In this document: positions 17,671 through 27,244 of the stretch, in pieces
Layout: each line of letters opens with the position of its first letter
Numbering within the stretch: position 1 is the first letter of the stretch
Assembly (NCBI RefSeq): GCF_014218355.1
Contig: NZ_AP023368.1
Span: forward strand, 3,352,001-3,416,000
Length of the DNA: 64,000 bases
Reading direction: 5' to 3'
Origin: Anaerocolumna chitinilytica
GTDB lineage: Bacteria > Bacillota > Clostridia > Lachnospirales > Lachnospiraceae
Translations under genes and position numbers: made by a program
Notes under the pieces: generated by a model
Databases searched by the model: none
Seen by the model: the letters and a program-made list of their open reading frames with translations, nothing else
Told to the model about the DNA's origin: nothing

Positions 17671-18840
17671 TTATTCACTTCTAAGCGCATCTATAGGATT
17701 TAATTTTGCAGCTTTGTTCGCCGGCATAAAACCGAAGCCGACACCGATACCGGCGGATACTCCAAAAGCCAGAAGAATAGATCCCAAAGATGGATAAGCC
17801 TCGAGTCCAAACGCATTTCCGATGCTTGTAGTTGCTAACCACCCCAATATGATTCCAATGGTTCCGCCAAGAATACTGATGGTAGCTGCTTCAATAACAA
17901 ATTGCAGCAGAATATCCTTCCGTTTAGCACCAAGTGATTTTCTGATACCTATCTCTTTTGTTCTTTCTATAACAGATACAAGCATAATATTCATAATTCC
18001 AATACCTGCAACCAGCAGGGATATGCCAGCAATCCCTCCTAAGATGGAACCTAACATATTTGTCATCTCTGTAACCTTATCCAAAAGCTCTGCCATTGTA
18101 GATATCTTATACAAATCTTCATCCTTCATAATATTGTATAAATAATTATCAAGAAGAGTCTTACAAGCATCAACCTTGCTGTCACTGGCTGCTGAAAAAG
18201 TATAGCTTGATATCGCAGTTCCGGCCATCCTTACAGCATTGGAATATGGTATGTAGACACAGTCATCTGCTGAGTTTTCTTCTGAGTCTGCGGTTTCTTC
18301 CTTAATACCTATAATCGTATAGACTTCTCCGTTGATTCGAATAGTATCTCCTAATCTGGCTACTCCGTCAAACAATTCGTTTACGATATAGGTTCCAATC
18401 ACACAACCCTTATAACGGTTCTTAATATCTGCATAATCAATGAAACGGCCGCTTGAAAGCTTATAATCTTTCAAATCAGCGTAGTCCTCCCCAACTCCTG
18501 TAACAGTACTGGACATAGAATTTGTTCCATATTTCAGCGTATAGCTGCTGGTAACCGTAGGAGAAACTCCCTCGAATAAATCGCTGTATTTTTCAACTAG
18601 GTCATACACATCATCAACTTTAACAAATCTCGTATCCGTATTCGTTACTGAAACAGTTATTGTATTTGTTCCCATATCGGAAAAGGTTGATAATACATAG
18701 TTCGTAACACCATTCATTAAACCGATTAAGGTAATAACGGAGGTCACACCAATTATCATACCTAACATTGTAAGGAAGGAGCGCAGTTTATTGCCGATAA
18801 TGCTCTTTATTGCCAATCTAAAGGTCTGAAATAAATTCAT
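17671..18840 (-). CDS. MacB-type ABC transporter permease
   Basis: 389 residues. An N-terminal MacB_PCD domain (FRLAIKSIIGNKLRSFLTML, about 5-220) lies outside the membrane after helix 1. Three C-terminal FtsX-type helices follow, with RTKEIGIRKSLGAKRKDIL. It overlaps the ATPase gene by 4 bp. With the ATPase and adaptor it forms a MacAB-like efflux or mechanotransmission system for peptides, drugs or lipids. In Gram-positives such systems act without an outer membrane partner. Confidence 0.93.
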   Translation of the reverse strand: MNLFQTFRLAIKSIIGNKLRSFLTMLGMIIGVTSVITLIGLMNGVTNYVLSTFSDMGTNTITVSVTNTDTRFVKVDDVYDLVEKYSDLFEGVSPTVTSSYTLKYGTNSMSSTVTGVGEDYADLKDYKLSSGRFIDYADIKNRYKGCVIGTYIVNELFDGVARLGDTIRINGEVYTIIGIKEETADSEENSADDCVYIPYSNAVRMAGTAISSYTFSAASDSKVDACKTLLDNYLYNIMKDEDLYKISTMAELLDKVTEMTNMLGSILGGIAGISLLVAGIGIMNIMLVSVIERTKEIGIRKSLGAKRKDILLQFVIEAATISILGGTIGIILGWLATTSIGNAFGLEAYPSLGSILLAFGVSAGIGVGFGFMPANKAAKLNPIDALRSE

Positions 18841-19568
18841 GCACGACTCCTCCTGTAATCCTCTACATCACCATCAAAATCAACCTTACCATCCTTTAAA
18901 GATACAACACGGTTTGCTTCTTCGGCAATGGAACGGTCGTGGGTAATCAATACTATTGTATTACCTTCCGCATTGAGCTGTTTTAAGAAGTCAAGTACTT
19001 CTCTGCTGGTCCTGGAATCCAAGGCTCCCGTAGGTTCGTCAGCAAGAATCAAGGAAGGATTACCCACTAAAGCTCTGGCAATGGATCCTCGCTGCTGCTG
19101 ACCACCGGATAACTGATTGGGGTAGTTTTTCCATTTGTCTTTAATCCCTACTCTATCCAAGGCAGCCATGGCAAGCTCTTTTCTCTGCTTTCTTGGTACT
19201 CCTGCATAAAGCAGCGGAAGTTCCACATTCTCAAGAAGATTTTGTCTGGCCAACAGATTATATTGCTGAAAGATAAAGCCAATGGTTTTATTTCTGATTT
19301 CCGCCAGTTCATCTCCCTTTAAGGTTGAAACATCCTCTCCATTCAGGATATATTGCCCATCTGTCGGAACGTCCAAAGCACCGATAATATTCATAATTGT
19401 CGATTTACCGCTTCCCGACTTACCTACAATAGCCACAAATTCACCATGGTGAATCTTTAAACTTATGCCGTCATTTGCGCGTACTTCCGTGTTACCCATC
19501 TGGTATATTTTATAGATATCTATCAGGTTGATCAGAGGTTCTCTATCCTCATCCATCCTTCCATTCAT
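18837..19568 (-). CDS. MacB/LolD-type ABC transporter ATPase
   Basis: 243 residues. Walker A GKSGSGKS at 49-56, Q-loop FQQYNLL near 100, signature LSGGQ at 153-157, Walker B LILADE at 173-178 and the H-loop LITHD. It powers the adjacent FtsX-type permease. AGGAGG precedes the ATG. It lies 15 bp after the adaptor gene. Confidence 0.96.
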   Translation of the reverse strand: MNGRMDEDREPLINLIDIYKIYQMGNTEVRANDGISLKIHHGEFVAIVGKSGSGKSTIMNIIGALDVPTDGQYILNGEDVSTLKGDELAEIRNKTIGFIFQQYNLLARQNLLENVELPLLYAGVPRKQRKELAMAALDRVGIKDKWKNYPNQLSGGQQQRGSIARALVGNPSLILADEPTGALDSRTSREVLDFLKQLNAEGNTIVLITHDRSIAEEANRVVSLKDGKVDFDGDVEDYRRSRA

Positions 19569-19583
19569 AACGGTAACACCTCC

Positions 19584-21458
19584 TTATTTGCCGCCGCCAA
19601 AGGAACCACCAGCAGGAGCTCCCGATCCTCCAAAGGAGCCGCTTCTTCCAGAACCTGTGCTTCCTTGCCAGTTACCTCTCTGACCGCCTTCCATGCCGCC
19701 GAACATACCTGGCATCATATTCTGCTGATTAGTTCCTGAGCTGATACGCTTTACATAGACCTCTTCGTCACCGGTTAATCCGCTCTTGATCTCAATATAG
19801 TTACCGTCAGTCAGGCCTGTTTCTACCTGCACCGCTTTAAAACCTGCTGGAACATTGCCATTTGCTTCTTTTACAGAATCATCTTTCACATATACCATAT
19901 CCCCACGTACCAATGCATCTGCAGGTATGGCAAGAACTCCTTCTGATTTGGCAACTACTATCTCACCGGTTACATTCATACCCGGAAGCAGCTCCCCGAC
20001 CTTATCAATGCGTACGGTTACGGGATATTGGGTAACACCGCCGTTGGTCGTACTCTCTAGGCTAATATTAGTAACAATACCGCTAATCTCTGTATTTTCC
20101 AGTGCATCAGCAGTCACTTTAACCTCCTGTCCGACAGCTACACTCTTAACATCTAATTCATCTACATACATTTCAAAGGTTACGGCGGACAAATCATAAA
20201 TCGTACAAAGACTGCTTTGATTATTAATGGTATCACCTTCCAGTGCATCTTTTCTGATAATTTTACCGGCACTTGGTGCTGTAATGCTGTAATCTGTTTT
20301 GGTATCAATTACCTCATCCAAAGATGATTCTGCATCTTCAATACTCTCCTTTGATGTTTCAATGGAATCTGATGCATTGTCCATAGAGTCTTTTGCGTTT
20401 TCTACTGCTTTATTATAAGAGTCCAGCTGATCGCTTACAGAGTCTTTATCTAATACAGCAATGGAGCCGCCTTCTATTACTTTATCCCCCTCTTCTACAG
20501 AAAGTTTGGCTATTTCACCAGCTTTTTCTGCAGTAATTACGGTATCAGTTAGTGCTGTAAAGGTGCCTTCTTCACTGGAGGATAGTGAACCGATGGAAGC
20601 AGTTGCTTTACTCGCAGTTGTAATTCCGCCGGGATTCTTTACCTTAATCGTAACTTTCTTGACTATGCGGTTACCGCTTAAGGTTTCTTCAAGACTACTC
20701 ACCTTAGTAACAGTACCCGTTAAGGTATCAGCACTGTCGGACAATTCAACTGCAGCACTTTTACCAACTATAGATGAGGTTGCATCTGATGCACTAAAAT
20801 AAACATTTAAGAGCATGTAGCTGTTATCATAAATTTTTGCAAGCTGACTGCCCTTTTGAACATTATCTCCTTCTTTCACCATTAATTGAGTGATTACACC
20901 GGATACAGATGAAGTTAAGTTCAAATCCTTATATTTTGCTGCGGCTTCGTTATAATCCTTCAAGGCATCTGCATAATTATCTTTTGCCTTGTTATAATTA
21001 TCAACTGCTTTATCATAATTCTTCTCTGCCCTTGACACTGAAGTTTTACCTTGATCTATCTTTTTATCAAGGGTGTCCGTAGTTACCTGGTATAATACCT
21101 GGCCTTTTTTTACTTCATCACCTTCTTCAAAATCAGCAGATATCACTTCTCCTTCCACCAGTGTCTTTACATCATAAGTGTTTAGAGGTTGTATAGTGCC
21201 GGATGAAGTCAAGGTATTTTCAATATCTCTTGTTTCAACTTTGGCAGTTGTTACAGTATTTTCTGAAGATACCTTCTTCGTTTTGTCAAGCACCAGTTTC
21301 TTATAACCTAATCCAACCAATAACATAAGGATTATTAAAATGATCAGGAATCGTATAATACTTTTCTTTTTACTCTTCTGCCTGGATTTTCTGCCGTTAA
21401 CCGCTTCTGACTTCGCAGTTCCTGTAGTTTTAGTGTCTTTCTTCTTAAACAGACTCAT
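19584..21458 (-). CDS. MacA/HlyD-type efflux adaptor with glycine-rich tail
   Basis: 624 residues. A lysine-rich cytosolic start and one membrane helix (about 35-52) are followed by lipoyl-like halves, coiled-coil segments (about 125-175 and 335-375), barrel-sandwich and beta-barrel domains. The coiled coils are rich in Ala, Ser, Asp and Asn. The last 50 residues are Gly/Ser/Met-rich (MMPGMFGGMEGGQRGNW). It is longer than the usual adaptor, with two hairpins in place of one. It would link the MacB-like permease to the cell wall side. It precedes the ATPase gene in the same operon. Confidence 0.9.
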   Translation of the reverse strand: MSLFKKKDTKTTGTAKSEAVNGRKSRQKSKKKSIIRFLIILIILMLLVGLGYKKLVLDKTKKVSSENTVTTAKVETRDIENTLTSSGTIQPLNTYDVKTLVEGEVISADFEEGDEVKKGQVLYQVTTDTLDKKIDQGKTSVSRAEKNYDKAVDNYNKAKDNYADALKDYNEAAAKYKDLNLTSSVSGVITQLMVKEGDNVQKGSQLAKIYDNSYMLLNVYFSASDATSSIVGKSAAVELSDSADTLTGTVTKVSSLEETLSGNRIVKKVTIKVKNPGGITTASKATASIGSLSSSEEGTFTALTDTVITAEKAGEIAKLSVEEGDKVIEGGSIAVLDKDSVSDQLDSYNKAVENAKDSMDNASDSIETSKESIEDAESSLDEVIDTKTDYSITAPSAGKIIRKDALEGDTINNQSSLCTIYDLSAVTFEMYVDELDVKSVAVGQEVKVTADALENTEISGIVTNISLESTTNGGVTQYPVTVRIDKVGELLPGMNVTGEIVVAKSEGVLAIPADALVRGDMVYVKDDSVKEANGNVPAGFKAVQVETGLTDGNYIEIKSGLTGDEEVYVKRISSGTNQQNMMPGMFGGMEGGQRGNWQGSTGSGRSGSFGGSGAPAGGSFGGGK

Positions 21459-21478
21459 GTTCTATCCTCCTTAACTGT

Positions 21479-23344
21479 TTAGTTCACATTTTGTGCTATG
21501 ATAACGCGTACACGGCCACCCAAAGCGGTAACTTTATCATAATAAGCTGTCAGTTTATATTTGGTTAAGTTTGTTACCTTACTTAGTGTTGTCTGAGTAT
21601 AATCTGTACCATTGCAGAAATAAACCTGCACATTATCTGCTAATAAATACTTTGTGGAGGAATCTTGAACATATGTTGTGCCTACTGCTTTCACTGCAAC
21701 GGACTGAAGTTTCTTAACGGAAGAAATATCTGCTCCGTTTACCATAAATCCTGCTGGTCCGATGTCAGCTGAAAGTACTGCCGTTGATGCGGTTGAGGAG
21801 GTCTTGCCATTTAATATATACTGGCTTGTTACACTTGAACCTGCTGTATTTTTAATACCAAGATAGATACCATATTGATATAAATCACCGCTTAAATTAT
21901 TAAGTATAAGCTTTGTAATCTCATTTCTGCTATTTAGTTCATAATAGATTACGCTGCCTGAACCTAAAAGTGTACCAGCAAGCCGGCTTGGGTATAGAGA
22001 AACATAATTTCCGTCGTAATAATCTAATATCTTAATATTACTTGCTAACGTATAATTGCCTAATAACATTCCGTCTGCTGAAAAACTTAAGCTATCCGGC
22101 AGTGAATTTGCAAAATCATAGTTCTGGACGGTTGATATTCCATCTGTATAAGTGATACGAACCAACTGACCTTTTGTATAACTAATAGAAGTACTGTCAT
22201 AATCCTGTTCAAAAGTATTACCGCTGGCATCTACTACTGTCATGTAGGCCGTGCTCAAATAATCTCCTTTCGAATCCGTTACTGTATGCTGGCCGGTGCT
22301 TAAGACAAGGCCTGTTAGGGTAACATTAAGTTCGTCAACTCCTAATGCATACACCACCGAACCATTCTTACCAAGCAGCAAGGTTACAACATCGCCGACC
22401 TCAAAGTTTCCGCCTGCTGCAAATTGCTCCGCAGTCGTAGCTGTACTTAATGTGTACTGGGTGCCTGCAATGGTTATATGGTCCGGTGCAAGAGAATCAT
22501 TTCCAATAGCTTGAACCGTACCGGTCACTTTATTATCATAATCCCAGATAGTTTTTAAAGAAGATGAATAATATAAGACATCATACTGGTCAATCTCTGT
22601 TAAAGTAGATGCTTTTCCGTCTTTGTAATATTTAGCCTGAGCCAGTGCAAATGGAATCTTTTCTTTCCAGTTGTTCATAACTACAACCGGTCCCTTCAGC
22701 GTAGAATTTACCAGAGTCAGGTAACTGATTTCACCATTTGCATCAATGGTATAACCTAATGTACTTCCATAAACCTTTCCATCTTTTCCTGTTGCTGTCA
22801 GAACATTATAAAACAGATTAACGCAATTACCTCTTGTTAATATCTGATTTGCTGTCTTTGTAATGTTCTCGTTCAAATCCTTACTGGTATATAATTTCAT
22901 CATTCCGTTATAAACATTACCTGTAAAATCAGCATCGGCGTATCCCAAAAGCTTAATTACACCATATACGGCTTCTTTTAAGGTAATAGCGGATGACGGT
23001 TTAAAGGAACCGTCTATGTAGCCTGACATATAACCAGCTTCTACTGCTGCTTGAATATATCCTGCAGCCCAATAGGTTTTCTTTACATCCTTAAATAAAG
23101 TAACATTCGATGCTGCAGTTACATATCCCTTTTTAGTAGATAAATTAATCAGCATCTGTGCAAATTCTGCTCTGCTTACCGTACTTGATAAAGCGCTGGT
23201 GCTGCCTTTATCCGTATTCATAATTCCCAATTCCCTGATTACTTTCAGTGCATTGCTGCTGTCCGCTTTTACCGAAACAGACGGATAGACTGTTGTTACA
23301 AGAACAGCTGCAATAAGTATTACCATTAGTAGTTTTCGCTGCAT
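21479..23344 (-). CDS. S-layer-homology (SLH) domain surface protein
   Basis: 621 residues. Signal peptide about 1-27, then SLH-type repeats (about 30-160) with TVSRAEFAQMLINL, FKDVKKTYWAAGYIQAAVEAGYMSGYIDGSF and LKEAVYGVIKLLGY fragments. The remaining 450 residues are a beta-rich region with no recognised enzyme motif. SLH domains bind pyruvylated wall polymers and anchor proteins to the cell surface. It is the first gene of the efflux operon, 20 bp before the adaptor, so it may be a wall-side partner of that transporter. Confidence 0.88.
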   Translation of the reverse strand: MQRKLLMVILIAAVLVTTVYPSVSVKADSSNALKVIRELGIMNTDKGSTSALSSTVSRAEFAQMLINLSTKKGYVTAASNVTLFKDVKKTYWAAGYIQAAVEAGYMSGYIDGSFKPSSAITLKEAVYGVIKLLGYADADFTGNVYNGMMKLYTSKDLNENITKTANQILTRGNCVNLFYNVLTATGKDGKVYGSTLGYTIDANGEISYLTLVNSTLKGPVVVMNNWKEKIPFALAQAKYYKDGKASTLTEIDQYDVLYYSSSLKTIWDYDNKVTGTVQAIGNDSLAPDHITIAGTQYTLSTATTAEQFAAGGNFEVGDVVTLLLGKNGSVVYALGVDELNVTLTGLVLSTGQHTVTDSKGDYLSTAYMTVVDASGNTFEQDYDSTSISYTKGQLVRITYTDGISTVQNYDFANSLPDSLSFSADGMLLGNYTLASNIKILDYYDGNYVSLYPSRLAGTLLGSGSVIYYELNSRNEITKLILNNLSGDLYQYGIYLGIKNTAGSSVTSQYILNGKTSSTASTAVLSADIGPAGFMVNGADISSVKKLQSVAVKAVGTTYVQDSSTKYLLADNVQVYFCNGTDYTQTTLSKVTNLTKYKLTAYYDKVTALGGRVRVIIAQNVN

Positions 23345-23504
23345 TTAAAGTCTCCTTTTCAATCAAATTACTAATATCCACCATTAAAATACATTTCTAT
23401 TCTAAAAAGAAGTAGTGATTTTTCTGTGAATAAATGGTGAAATTTTAAGGATAAATTAAGAAATTTGAAATTTAATTGTAATCTTTTCGAAAGATTTTCA
23501 TAAA

Positions 23505-23536
23505 AAAAAGATGTTTCCAAGAAGAAACATCTTTTT
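23505..23536 (-). terminator. Terminator after the signal peptidase operon (bidirectional look)
   Basis: A perfect 13-bp stem, AAAAAGATGTTTC with GAAACATCTTTTT (23505-23517, 23524-23536), has T-runs on both strands. Confidence 0.85.
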
Positions 23537-23599
23537 CATTGAACTATTTAACATCCTTATGAAAACTTATTTTATGCAGAAAACCAGTCAACTACCTTA

Positions 23600-24169
23600 T
23601 TATTTAACTATAACCTGACAGGTCAGAAGTTTTCCATTCACCTTTGCATAAATTACAGCTGAGCCTTTTTTATGGGCTCTTACCTTACCGAATCGGCTTA
23701 CTGTTGCAATCTTTTTATTTCCGCTGTACCATTTGACTCTGCCGTTTGGTCCCTTGATATAAAGTCTGTGGCCTTCACCTTTTGAAAGTGTGAGCTTCCT
23801 ATGGCTTATATCTATTACCCTTATCCGGCATTTGCGTTCCTTTCCATCAAAGCGTATTCTGATAAAAGTAGTGCCCGGCCGGTAGGCGGTTATTGTCCCG
23901 AATATACTGACATCGGCAACTTTTATATCGGTAGAAGAATACCTTACCCTTTCATTGAGTCTTAAAAGGTAAATATGAAATTCTTCCCCTTTCTTTAGAA
24001 CAATATCTTCTGCATTAATCCTTACCGAAAAAGGATCAAAGAGATTGGTTCTGTAAAAAATCGAAGTATGCGGAACAATCAGATACCATAACAATCCTGC
24101 AAAGGCAAGATAGTAAAGAATCGAAATCGGTCCTTGAAAACGGAACAAGCGAAAAATACTTTTTTTCAT
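23600..24169 (-). CDS. Membrane-anchored protein with two Big2-like (Ig-like) domains
   Basis: 189 residues. A membrane helix at about 15-33 is followed by two short beta domains. Each carries the Big2 pattern: IVLKKGEEF, then SSTDIKVADVSIFGTITAYRPG, and LTLSKGEGH, then YSGNKKIATVSRFGKVRAHKKG. Such domains are surface adhesion or spacer modules. It sits 30 bp downstream of two signal peptidase genes, so it could be a partner or a substrate of them. Function is otherwise unknown. Confidence 0.75.
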   Translation of the reverse strand: MKKSIFRLFRFQGPISILYYLAFAGLLWYLIVPHTSIFYRTNLFDPFSVRINAEDIVLKKGEEFHIYLLRLNERVRYSSTDIKVADVSIFGTITAYRPGTTFIRIRFDGKERKCRIRVIDISHRKLTLSKGEGHRLYIKGPNGRVKWYSGNKKIATVSRFGKVRAHKKGSAVIYAKVNGKLLTCQVIVK

Positions 24170-24199
24170 TTCTAATCCTTTTTCGCTTTTCTTACTATA

Positions 24200-24901
24200 T
24201 TATTCCAAAAGTCCGAATTTATTCAATGGCCATATTCGAAGAATAACTTTTCCTCCGATATTTTCTTTTTTAACCGGACCAACCTCCTCATACCGGCTGT
24301 CAAAGCTTACTTCCCTATTATCTCCCATAACAAAATACTCATCCTCTGTTAATTTCAAAGGCTTGGCCGCAATGCCTGCATCGGTAATAGGTTCCTTACC
24401 GTAATTCTCAGTCAGCTTCTTATTGTTAATGTAGATATCTTTTCCTTTAATCTGTACTGTTTCACCTGGAAGACCGATAACACGCTTCACATAATATTCC
24501 TTTTGCTTTCTTCCATAGGGATAGAAAACAACAATATCAAACCGTTTTAAATCATCCAAACGATAGCTGATCTTTTCAACCATCAACTGATCCCCGTTGT
24601 GGAGTGTATTCTCCATGGAGGGTCCGTCTACAATTGTTTTTTGAATCACAAAGGTAGGAAGGATGTATAGACATACAATAAATATAATAGCATAAGTAAT
24701 TAGATCTTTAATTATTGCATTCTTTTTGGATGAAGGCTTGTCCTCTTCGTCCTTCTGCTTCACATCTCGTAATTTATCTAATTTCAATCTATCTTCCGTG
24801 CTTTCTTCGGATAAGATATCCTGGTTCAATCTATCTGTGTCTTCCTTCACAGGCGTTTCTTCTGTTAAGGAATCCGTCCTATTTTCTGGCCTTAGTCCCA
24901 T
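24200..24901 (-). CDS. Type I signal peptidase (paralogue 1)
   Basis: 233 residues. A charged cytosolic N-terminus (1-60), one membrane helix (about 64-85) and the S26 catalytic domain: Ser95 in GPSMENTL, Lys139 in YYVKRVIGLPGE, and GDNREVSFDSR. It removes signal peptides from secreted proteins at the membrane. The N-terminal extension is longer than in SipS. It follows a second copy 27 bp upstream. Confidence 0.95.
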   Translation of the reverse strand: MGLRPENRTDSLTEETPVKEDTDRLNQDILSEESTEDRLKLDKLRDVKQKDEEDKPSSKKNAIIKDLITYAIIFIVCLYILPTFVIQKTIVDGPSMENTLHNGDQLMVEKISYRLDDLKRFDIVVFYPYGRKQKEYYVKRVIGLPGETVQIKGKDIYINNKKLTENYGKEPITDAGIAAKPLKLTEDEYFVMGDNREVSFDSRYEEVGPVKKENIGGKVILRIWPLNKFGLLE

Positions 24902-24928
24902 AACTTAAGTACCTTCCATTCTCTGAAT

Positions 24929-25594
24929 TTACTGATGCTTCAACACTCCGAAACTATTCACAGGCCATATTCTGACCCAGGCTCTGCCTAAAATGCTCTT
25001 TCCCTTTACTATACCAACTACCGGATTTCTGCTGTCTTTGCTGTTATTACGGTTATCACCCAGCACAAAATACTCATCGTTACTAAGCTGAATAGGTTCG
25101 CTTGCTATTCCGGCATCCTCTATTAAAGCATTCCCATAATCTTCGTTCAATATTTCGCCGTTTATATAAATATCGCTTCCAATAATCTGTACTGTTTCAC
25201 CAGGAAGACCGATTACTCTTTTTATGTAATAGGTTTTCTTATCATCGCTATATGGTCTGAATACAATAATATCAAAGCGTTTCGGTTTACCTGTTTCATA
25301 GGATATTTTTTCCAGTATAAGATGATCCTCATTATGTAGTGTTGCTTCCATGGAACTTCCGCTGACTTCAATCTGCTGCCCCACGAAATTATGTATTAAC
25401 AGTACGGCTGCTATAATTATTGCAAAATAAATCAGCATATCCCTGATATCTTTTCCAAGACTTCCTTTTTCGTTATCCCTTTTGGGTTCTGAATGCAGAC
25501 TTTCCTGCAACGGTTCTTGCCCCTCAGGTTCTTTATCTTCTATTATTTCATTCATATCGAATTCTTCTTCGTTTTCTAATTTTTTATCATCCAT
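24929..25594 (-). CDS. Type I signal peptidase (paralogue 2)
   Basis: 221 residues from the ATG at 25594 (CGGAGG upstream); a longer frame to 25642 has no ribosome site. It has an acidic N-terminus, one membrane helix (about 50-68), Ser81 in GSSMEATL, Lys125 in YYIKRVIGLPGE and GDNRNNSKDSR. It is closely similar to the downstream copy, so the pair looks like a tandem duplication. Confidence 0.95.
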   Translation of the reverse strand: MDDKKLENEEEFDMNEIIEDKEPEGQEPLQESLHSEPKRDNEKGSLGKDIRDMLIYFAIIIAAVLLIHNFVGQQIEVSGSSMEATLHNEDHLILEKISYETGKPKRFDIIVFRPYSDDKKTYYIKRVIGLPGETVQIIGSDIYINGEILNEDYGNALIEDAGIASEPIQLSNDEYFVLGDNRNNSKDSRNPVVGIVKGKSILGRAWVRIWPVNSFGVLKHQ

Positions 25595-25671
25595 AAATAA
25601 GAACCTCCGTTTATAAAGTAAGGCATCCCCGCCATGCTTCATAGAGAATAAACGAGAATGCCTTATATTAA

Positions 25672-25929
25672 TTATTCGGATTTATTTTCCTTTCCCGCTT
25701 CTTCATCATTTAGTATCTTGACTTTCGACTGATACATCTCTTCTACTGCTATTGATAAAGGTTTGGATGTGGTGGCGCGAACCATAGGGTCTGCTCCGCT
25801 TATTAATTGTCTTGCTCTTTTAGCTGTAGCGAGCACGATGGAATAACGGCTGTTTACAACCGGCTGCTCACCGGGTTCCACATCGCTGTTAACCACTTTC
25901 ATTAAATCTGTATAGGATGGATGTAACAT
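25672..25929 (-). CDS. rpoZ: RNA polymerase omega subunit
   Basis: 85 residues. It contains NSRYSIVLATAKRARQL and the SKPLSIAVEEMYQSKVKI pattern of omega. It helps assemble beta' into RNA polymerase. AGGAAATTCA precedes the ATG. It lies 31 bp after remA; gmk, which usually sits between the two, is absent. Confidence 0.93.
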   Translation of the reverse strand: MLHPSYTDLMKVVNSDVEPGEQPVVNSRYSIVLATAKRARQLISGADPMVRATTSKPLSIAVEEMYQSKVKILNDEEAGKENKSE

Positions 25930-25960
25930 ATTGAATTTCCTGCCTTTCGCCTTTTTTACT

Positions 25961-26212
25961 CTATTCTGAAATTTCCTTCAAATTAACACGATTTGCGATT
26001 GTATCCGGAAGCAATGAAGATAATATCAAATGTCCGCTGTCCATGACCAAAACCGCCTTTGTCTTTCTGCCGCAGGTCGCATCGATTGCATTTCCTGCAT
26101 CCTTGGCATTTTGAACCAACCTTTTAATTGGGGCTGCTTCCGGGCTGATGATACCGACTATTTTATCAGCATTTACTACATTACCAAAACCAACATTAAT
26201 TAATCGATTCAT
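25961..26212 (-). CDS. remA: RemA-type extracellular matrix regulator (DUF370)
   Basis: 83 residues. INVGFGNVVNADKIVGIISPEAAPIKR is the RemA hallmark (opening of the quoted run; residues 5-31). RemA in Bacillus is a DNA-binding activator of biofilm matrix and osmoprotection genes. It lies in the standard yicC-remA order, 39 bp after yicC. Confidence 0.93.
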   Translation of the reverse strand: MNRLINVGFGNVVNADKIVGIISPEAAPIKRLVQNAKDAGNAIDATCGRKTKAVLVMDSGHLILSSLLPDTIANRVNLKEISE

Positions 26213-26251
26213 TCTAACGCTATGCCTCCTCAGCCTATCTCATCGCCATGG

Positions 26252-27130
26252 CTATTCAATGTTCTGAATCTGCTCTCTGATTTTTTCAATCTCTGTTTTA
26301 AGGTCAATTGCCATATTCGTTATATCAATATTATTGGCCTTAGAAAGGATGGTATTCGCTTCTCTGTTCATTTCCTGTGCAATGAAGTCAAGTCTTCTTC
26401 CTACTTCTTCGCTCTGATTCAAACATAAGAGCATATTCTCAATATGACTTTTCAGTCTCACTGTTTCCTCATCCACACATATCTTATCCGCATAGACTGT
26501 AACCTCTGTAGCGATGATACTTTCCTCTACCTTTGTATCTCCAAGAAGCTCAGCTACTTTATTCTTTAGCTTCTCCCGGTATTCGCTTACTAGTTCTGGA
26601 GAATTTTCTTCTATAGTATGAACAACTTTTAGCATACCATTTAATTTATCACAAAGATCCTTCCTAAGATGTTCTCCTTCCAGACTTCTGGACTCCACCA
26701 TCTGTAAACAAGCACCATTAACAGCTTCTTCGATAAGATGCCATATCTCCTGCTCGTCGGACTGCTCTTCCTCTAAAGTAAAAACTTCCGGATAGGATGA
26801 TAATACAGATACCGTGATATCATCTTTTAATCCAAAGGTTTCTGCCATCTTCTTCAGGTTATCGTAATATTCCCTTGCTATGGCCTCGTTATATTTAACA
26901 CATAAACTATTCTCATGATGTTCTTCGTAGCTGATAAACACATCAACTTTACCACGGCTAAGGTATTTCTTTAAAACGCTTCGAATCCCAGCCTCATAAA
27001 AGCTTAGTTTCTTTGGTATCTTGATATTAATATCCAGGTACCGGTGGTTTACCGCTTTCATTTCTACAACAACCTTGCGCTCTGCATCTGCTTCTTCACA
27101 GCGCCCGAAGCCAGTCATACTCTTTAACAT
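26252..27130 (-). CDS. YicC/YloC-family endoribonuclease-like protein
   Basis: 292 residues from the second ATG (27130), which gives the family start LKSMTGFGRCE. An ATG six codons upstream (27148) is also open, and neither has a strong ribosome site. It contains the EMKAVNHRYLDINIKIPKKL region and the C-terminal FIAQEMNREANTILSKANN run. YicC proteins are implicated as endoribonucleases and in stationary-phase growth. It starts the conserved yicC-remA-rpoZ cluster. Confidence 0.93.
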   Translation of the reverse strand: MLKSMTGFGRCEEADAERKVVVEMKAVNHRYLDINIKIPKKLSFYEAGIRSVLKKYLSRGKVDVFISYEEHHENSLCVKYNEAIAREYYDNLKKMAETFGLKDDITVSVLSSYPEVFTLEEEQSDEQEIWHLIEEAVNGACLQMVESRSLEGEHLRKDLCDKLNGMLKVVHTIEENSPELVSEYREKLKNKVAELLGDTKVEESIIATEVTVYADKICVDEETVRLKSHIENMLLCLNQSEEVGRRLDFIAQEMNREANTILSKANNIDITNMAIDLKTEIEKIREQIQNIE

Positions 27131-27244
27131 GATTTCACGTTCTTTCATTATTCATTTTTCTAAGCTGCTTTTTAGGCATTTCATCTCATTATAATGGAAA
27201 TACCTGTACAAGTCAAGATTTGAGTTAAAATATCTCTTACCGGT

